Assembly (NCBI GenBank): GCA_965119215.1
Contig: CBCPKK010000016.1
Span: 62,001-126,000 of the forward strand
Direction of reading: 5' to 3'
DNA from: Buttiauxella sp965119215
Lineage (GTDB): Bacteria > Pseudomonadota > Gammaproteobacteria > Enterobacterales > Enterobacteriaceae
Length of the DNA: 64,000 nt
In this document: positions 59,545 to 64,000 of the stretch, piece by piece
Numbering within the stretch: the stretch's first letter is position 1
Layout: every line of letters starts with the position of its first letter
Program-made: the position numbers and the translations under genes
The notes under the pieces: model-generated
Told to the model about the DNA's origin: nothing
The model's input: the letters and a program-made list of their open reading frames with translations, nothing else
Databases searched by the model: none

Positions 59545-60975
59545 TTAGCTTAAATCAGAGCCATTGCTGGCAATGACTTTTTTGTACCAGTAAAACGATT
59601 TTTTACGCGTGCGGGCGAGCGTGCCGTTGCCCTGGTCATCGCGGTCAACGTAGACAAAACCGTAGCGCTTGCTCATTTCACCCGTCGATGCGGAAACCAA
59701 ATCAATGCAGCCCCACGAGGTGTAGCCGATAACCGGAATACCGTCGTCGATTGCGTCGGCCATCGCTTTGATGTGCTCGCGCAAATAACTGATACGGTAG
59801 TCGTCGTTGATTTCGCCCTGCTCGTTAATCTCGTCTTTTGCCCCCAGGCCGTTTTCCACCAGGAACAGCGGTTTCTGGTAGCGGTCGTACATCATGTTCA
59901 TGGTGATACGCAGACCGAGCGGGTCAATTCCCCATCCCCATTCGCTCGCCTGAATGTGCGGGTTTTTCAGGGATTTCACGATGTTTGCCGCATTGCTGTT
60001 TTGGTCGTTCATGTCAGCCGAAGCGCAACGTGAAGCGTAGTAACTGAACGAGACAAAATCGACGGTGTTTTTCAGGATCTCATCGTCGCCCGGCTGTGTT
60101 TCGAGAGTAATGCCTTTCTCGCGGAACACGCGTTTGGTGTACGACGGATAAGCACCACGCGCCTGCACATCAATAAAGAACAGGTTCTCGCGATCTTTTT
60201 CCAGCGCCGCCCACACATCCTCAGGCTTGCAGGAGTAAGGGTAGAAATTCCCCCCCGCTAACATGCAACCCACCTGATTATTCGGGTTAACTTCGTGGGC
60301 GATTTTCGTCGCCAGTGCGCTAGCCAGCAATTCGTGGTGCGTTGCCTGGTACTTCACTTGTTCTTTGTTATCGCCCTCTTCGAATACCAGACCTGCGCCA
60401 GAGTATGGGCTGTGTAGCAAGATATTGATTTCATTAAAGGTAAGCCAGTATTTCACCAGCCCATCAAACGCTTCAAAGCAGGTGCGTGCGTAACGGGTGA
60501 AGAACTCAACCATTTTGCGGTTACGCCACGAACCGTATTCTTTCACCAGATACATCGGCACATCAAAGTGGCACAGCGTGACCAGCGGTTCGATGCCATA
60601 TTTTTTGCATTCGGCAAACATGTCGCGATAAAAAGCGATGCCTTCCGCGTTCGGCGTTAATTCATCGCCATCAGGATAAATGCGGCTCCAGGCAATCGAG
60701 GTGCGGAACACGGTGAAACCCATCTCCGCCATTAACGCGATATCTTCTTTGTAGCGATGATAGAAATCAATGCCCACATGGCTCGGATAATATTCGTCAT
60801 CACGCAAACTAAAACGCTTCTCGAGGCCCAATTTTACCGACATACGGTCTTTACCGTGCGGGATAGTATCAACCGTGGTAAGTCCTTTGCCGCCTTCAAG
60901 ATAAGCGCCTTCAGCCTGGTTCGCCGCTATCGCACCGCCCCATAAAAAATCATCTGGAAAACTTGATGCTGACAT
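59545..60975 (-). CDS. ascB: 6-phospho-beta-glucosidase AscB
   Basis: 476-residue GH1 enzyme (E. coli AscB 474) that cleaves phosphorylated aryl-beta-glucosides such as arbutin- or salicin-6-phosphate. N-terminal FLWGGAIAANQAEGAY, acid/base glutamate in WLTFNEINILLHSP and nucleophile in PLFLVENGLGAKD are intact. Second gene of ascFB, 16 bases after ascF. Confidence 0.94.
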   Translation of the reverse strand: MSASSFPDDFLWGGAIAANQAEGAYLEGGKGLTTVDTIPHGKDRMSVKLGLEKRFSLRDDEYYPSHVGIDFYHRYKEDIALMAEMGFTVFRTSIAWSRIYPDGDELTPNAEGIAFYRDMFAECKKYGIEPLVTLCHFDVPMYLVKEYGSWRNRKMVEFFTRYARTCFEAFDGLVKYWLTFNEINILLHSPYSGAGLVFEEGDNKEQVKYQATHHELLASALATKIAHEVNPNNQVGCMLAGGNFYPYSCKPEDVWAALEKDRENLFFIDVQARGAYPSYTKRVFREKGITLETQPGDDEILKNTVDFVSFSYYASRCASADMNDQNSNAANIVKSLKNPHIQASEWGWGIDPLGLRITMNMMYDRYQKPLFLVENGLGAKDEINEQGEINDDYRISYLREHIKAMADAIDDGIPVIGYTSWGCIDLVSASTGEMSKRYGFVYVDRDDQGNGTLARTRKKSFYWYKKVIASNGSDLS

Positions 60976-60991
60976 GAAGATCCTCTCTTAA

Positions 60992-62446
60992 TTAGTTAGC
61001 GTTTACAGCTTGTTGTGGTGCAGCAACGGCGTCAGTCTGTGGTTTCTCGTTACTTTCTTCGACCGGGATATCTTCGAAGCCCAGTAACAATGTCAGGACG
61101 AAAGAGAGCACCACGGCCAGAATCATCACGCCAAACACCCACACGATGCTCATTGGATTTGCCGGGTCAAAGAATTGCACGCTGGTAAACAAGCCAGGAG
61201 AAGCCATTGAATGGCTCGCCAGCCCGCCGATTCCGGCAACAGCACCGCAGACAAAGCCGCTGATCAGCGCCGCAATCAATGGGCGTTTCAAACGTACTGC
61301 AACACCGTAAAGTGCTGGTTCAGAAATCCCCGCCACAATGGCGGATGCCGCCGCAGCCAGCGCTGTCTGGCGCAATTCAGGGTTTTTCGTTTTCCATGCA
61401 ACAGCCAGCGACGAACCGCCAAGCGACAGGTTGGCGCCGATTTCTGATGGCATAACCATGCCTTCTTTGCCGGTTTCAGCAATGGTTTGAATGATAGACG
61501 GTGTAAATACCCGGTGCATGCCGGTCATGACCAGCAGCGGCCAGAGCGCGCCCATAATCGCGACAGACAACCAGCCCAGGTAGTGATGAATGGTGTAGAC
61601 CAGTGAAGAAATACCGGTACCAATCCAGATGCCCAGCGGGCCAATCAGCATGATGGCAATCGGTGCAGAGATAAGCACAATCAGCATCGGTTTGAGGAAG
61701 TTTTTGGTTACCGCAGGCGTGATGCGGTCAACCCATCTTTCGATGTAAGACAACAGCCAGGTCATGCACAAAGCAGGGATAACGGTGTAGGTATATTTCA
61801 CCGCGGTTACCGGCATCCCCATAAATTCAACATGTTGGCCTTGCGCAGCTTTCGCCATCAGGTCAATAAAGTTTGGGTGAAGCAGCACACCGGCAATGGC
61901 TATCGCCAGCGACATATTGGTTTTGAATTTTATCGCCGCAGACGCTGCAACCATCACCGGCAGGAAGAAGAATGCACCGTCGCCAATCACATTAAGGATG
62001 ATGAGCGTTGAAGATCCTTTGCCAAAGATCCCCGTCATATCCAGGATCATGGCGAGCAGTTTTACCATCGATCCGCCAATAATCGCGGGGATCAACGGCG
62101 ACATAGTGCCAATCAGCGCATCCAGTATTCCGGCACCTATTCGCTTCAGAGTAATTTTGTTTTTACCGCCCACTGGAGCCGCCGGTTGCATACCTTCCGG
62201 CAGCAGTTTCAGCACTTCAGCGTACGCCTGCGAAACCGTATTACCGATAATCACCTGGCACTGGTTTTCACTGCGAACCACACCCAATACGCCATTGATG
62301 GCTTTGAGCTTCGCGGTATCCACCCGGCTATCGTCGTTTATTACAAACCGCAGACGTGTCATGCAGTGTGTTACCGCACCTACGTTCGCCGCACCACCAA
62401 TTGCATCGACTATCGACTGAGAGACTGCCGCATAATTCTTAGCCAT
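60992..62446 (-). CDS. ascF: PTS EIIBC for aryl-beta-glucosides AscF
   Basis: 484 residues (E. coli 485). Residues 1-85 are the IIB domain with phospho-cysteine C28 in VTHCMTRLRFVI; from residue 105 follows the IIC permease of about ten membrane segments (GGSMVKLLAMILDMTGIF; MPSEIGANLSLGGSSLAVAWKTKN; GISEPALYGVAVRLKRP). There is no IIA domain at the C-terminus, so phosphate must come from EIIA-Glc (Crr). It imports and phosphorylates substrates for AscB. Divergent from ascG. Confidence 0.94.
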   Translation of the reverse strand: MAKNYAAVSQSIVDAIGGAANVGAVTHCMTRLRFVINDDSRVDTAKLKAINGVLGVVRSENQCQVIIGNTVSQAYAEVLKLLPEGMQPAAPVGGKNKITLKRIGAGILDALIGTMSPLIPAIIGGSMVKLLAMILDMTGIFGKGSSTLIILNVIGDGAFFFLPVMVAASAAIKFKTNMSLAIAIAGVLLHPNFIDLMAKAAQGQHVEFMGMPVTAVKYTYTVIPALCMTWLLSYIERWVDRITPAVTKNFLKPMLIVLISAPIAIMLIGPLGIWIGTGISSLVYTIHHYLGWLSVAIMGALWPLLVMTGMHRVFTPSIIQTIAETGKEGMVMPSEIGANLSLGGSSLAVAWKTKNPELRQTALAAAASAIVAGISEPALYGVAVRLKRPLIAALISGFVCGAVAGIGGLASHSMASPGLFTSVQFFDPANPMSIVWVFGVMILAVVLSFVLTLLLGFEDIPVEESNEKPQTDAVAAPQQAVNAN

Positions 62447-62546
62447 GAGTTACCACCGCCCGTTTATAATTTTATTATTTAAATTCATAATGTTATGAAT
62501 GTTTTATCCGGTAACGTCATGCCAACTTGTAGGGGCCAGAGAAATA

Positions 62547-62560
62547 GGTAACCGGTTCCA
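62547..62560. promoter_or_regulatory. AscG operator between ascF and ascG
   Basis: GGTAACCGGTTCCA holds the AACCGGTT core of AscG sites, 100 bases before ascF and in the 289-base divergent gap. This is the only clear copy in the gap. Confidence 0.68.
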
Positions 62561-62703
62561 CATTAGATTGACCAGGCAAAACAAACAGATCAAACACTAA
62601 TTTTACATATTGTTAATTTTGTGATGATGATCGCCATCGAGGTGCCACGCAGCCAGCCTGAAACGCTTTTCGAGCAGTATTTTGTCCGGCGGGAATGTGT
62701 AAA

Positions 62704-62737
62704 ATGGGCGCATTCAAAAAAGCCTGGAAGCGCCCAT
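62704..62737 (+). repeat. Inverted repeat including the ascG start codon
   Basis: ATGGGCGC (62704-62711) and GCGCCCAT (62730-62737) are perfect inverted copies, 18 bases apart. The right arm contains the first two bases of the ascG ATG, so a hairpin in the leader would mask the start. Confidence 0.6.
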
Positions 62738-63749
62738 GTCGACAATGCTAGAAGTGGCAAACAAAGCCGGTGTCTCAAAAGCCACGGTTTCACGCGTTTT
62801 ATCCGGCAAGGGATACGTCAGCGAAGCCACAAAAGAACAGGTTTATAAAGCCATTGAAGAGGCGGGGTATCGGCCAAATTTACTGGCGCGCAACCTGGCG
62901 ACCAATAAATCGGAATGTATCGGTTTGGTGGTCACCAACACGCTTTATCACGGTAATTACTTTAGTGAAATACTGTCTCAGGCAGCGAAGAAACTAGAAG
63001 ACAACGGTCGCCAGCTTATTCTGGTGGACGGCAAACACAGCGCGCAGGAAGAACAGGAAGCCATTCAATTTTTGCTGGATTTACGCTGTGATGCGGTGAT
63101 TATTTATCCGCGCTTTTTGACCATTGATGAAATGGATCAGATTATCGAAAAGCATAAGCAGCCGATTATGGTGGTGAACAGAAAATTAAGAAAACACCAA
63201 AGCCACTGTATTTGCTGCGACCACAAAGGCTCGAGCTTCCTTGCAACAAAACATCTTATTGAACGCGGGCATCGTGATATTGCCTTTATTACCGGATCGA
63301 TGGATTCCCCTACCGCTATCGAACGTTTGTCCGGCTACAAAGAAGCGTTAAATCAATATGATATTGGGATTAATGAAAATCTTATCGTGCACGGGAAATG
63401 GACGCCAGCCAGCGGCGTTGCCGCCGTTGAGTCACTGCTTTCGCGCAAAGAGAAGATCAGCGCGATAATCGCCAGCAATGATGAAATGGCGATTGGTGCG
63501 ATGAAAAAATTAAACGATGAAGGGATTTCCATACCCGGCGAAATATCAATAATTGGTTTCGATAATATTCCTACCGCGCCTTATCTTTCACCGGCATTAT
63601 CGAGCATCAAAGATCCGGTCAGGGATATGATCAGCGAAGTCATCAGCCGTTTAATCTCTATGTTGGACGGTGGGTATTTGTCGCAAGAAAATGTTTTCAC
63701 ATCGGATTTGTTGGTCAGAAATTCGGTGATTGATGGGCCTTTTAAATAA
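62736..63749 (+). CDS. ascG: LacI-family repressor AscG
   Basis: 337 residues (E. coli 336). An N-terminal HTH (MLEVANKAGVSKATVSRVLS) and a periplasmic-binding-like effector domain from residue 60 with AscG-typical blocks (LVVTNTLYHGNYFSEIL; FITGSMDSPTAIERLSGYKEAL in two parts; VHGKWTPASGVAAVESLL). It represses ascFB, divergent from it, and in E. coli also affects prpBC. The operator copies at 62547 and 50868 are its candidate targets. Ribosome-binding GGAAG is weak. Confidence 0.95.
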   Translation: MSTMLEVANKAGVSKATVSRVLSGKGYVSEATKEQVYKAIEEAGYRPNLLARNLATNKSECIGLVVTNTLYHGNYFSEILSQAAKKLEDNGRQLILVDGKHSAQEEQEAIQFLLDLRCDAVIIYPRFLTIDEMDQIIEKHKQPIMVVNRKLRKHQSHCICCDHKGSSFLATKHLIERGHRDIAFITGSMDSPTAIERLSGYKEALNQYDIGINENLIVHGKWTPASGVAAVESLLSRKEKISAIIASNDEMAIGAMKKLNDEGISIPGEISIIGFDNIPTAPYLSPALSSIKDPVRDMISEVISRLISMLDGGYLSQENVFTSDLLVRNSVIDGPFK

Positions 63750-63755
63750 CACGAA

Positions 63756-63777
63756 GAGCGGCGCATTTGCGCCGCTC
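63756..63777. terminator. Hairpin between ascG and the curA-like gene
   Basis: Perfect nine-bp stem GAGCGGCGC / GCGCCGCTC with a four-base loop between the two convergent stop codons. The flanks are only moderately T-rich on either strand. Confidence 0.6.
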
Positions 63778-63783
63778 CATAAA

Positions 63784-64000
63784 TTACTCAGCGACTTTGA
63801 TAATCAACTTGCCAAAGTTCTTGCCGACCAATAAACCACGGAAGGCTTCAACGCTGTTTTCCAGACCATCAACAATATCTTCACGGAACTGGATTTTCCC
63901 TTCCGCCAGCCACTGGCTCATCTGTTTAAAGAAGGCCGGGTAACTGTCGCTGTAATCCTGAGAAATAATAAAGCCCTGTACGCGCAGGCGTTTTTTCAAA
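63784..64000 (-). CDS. curA: NADP-dependent oxidoreductase, CurA-like (C-terminal part)
   Basis: The last 71 residues of a minus-strand gene that continues beyond the right edge. RLRVQGFIISQDYSDSYP, then QMSQWLAEGKIQFREDIVDG, LENSVEAFRGLLVGKNFGK match the C-terminus of the zinc-independent medium-chain reductases typified by CurA (YncB). These reduce alpha,beta-unsaturated carbonyls with NADPH. Without the rest, assignment to CurA rather than a paralogue is tentative. Confidence 0.75.
   Translation of the reverse strand, partial: LKKRLRVQGFIISQDYSDSYPAFFKQMSQWLAEGKIQFREDIVDGLENSVEAFRGLLVGKNFGKLIIKVAE

Overview
The window is chromosomal DNA from an enterobacterium. Gene content and order match the Escherichia coli replication-restart/threonine region read in reverse: mog-talB-yaaJ-yaaA-yaaX-thrCBA-thrL-yjtD-yjjY-arcA-creDCBA-rob-gpmB-yjjX-trpR-slt-ettA-nadR-radA-serB-ytjB-lplA-yjjJ-deoDBAC-yjjVU-ytjA-osmY-prfC-yjjG-rimI-holD-rsmC-three tRNA-Leu-yjjZ-fhuF-yjjQ/bglJ-yjjPB-yjjA. 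The histidine acid phosphatase at 6453 reads as the Buttiauxella phytase known from feed-enzyme work, so Buttiauxella is the best genus guess. That rests on memory of the protein, not on a search.

The core genes are ordinary and well preserved. Much of the regulatory DNA can be read directly: a thrL leader and attenuator, a CreB tag before creD, a TrpR operator before trpR, a DeoR/CRP array at deoC, an FNR-like site before arcA, Fur boxes before yjjZ and fhuF, and a stringent-type promoter before the tRNA-Leu cluster.

Accessory DNA interrupts this backbone in several places. (1) Between yaaX and thrC (about 4.1-7.8 kb) lie a DJ-1/AraC regulator, a GAPDH paralogue with an altered active-site neighbour, and the secreted phytase. 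(2) Between deoC and yjjV a CNT nucleoside permease stands where E. coli has yjjI/yjjW, suiting the nucleoside-catabolic deo operon. (3) Between yjjZ and fhuF is a membrane diguanylate cyclase within an iron-regulated neighbourhood. (4) Between fhuF and the bglJ-like gene are an orphan PTS IIC permease, a long ERIC element and a YbaK-family deacylase. (5) Between the yjjQ-like gene and yjjP is a pobA/AraC pair for 4-hydroxybenzoate. (6) Between yjjB and yjjA, where E. coli carries dnaT-dnaC, there is only a TetR-family gene preceded by a large inverted repeat. (7) Beyond yjjA come an unassigned methyltransferase, the aryl-beta-glucoside ascG/ascFB system, and the end of a curA-like reductase.

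The most interesting connections are these. AscG-type operators (AACCGGTT core) occur both at ascFB and, as a tandem pair, in front of the distant orphan PTS IIC gene, which suggests one sugar regulon split over two loci. dnaTC is missing from its usual place. The yjjY frame is broken by one base while its downstream codons remain intact.
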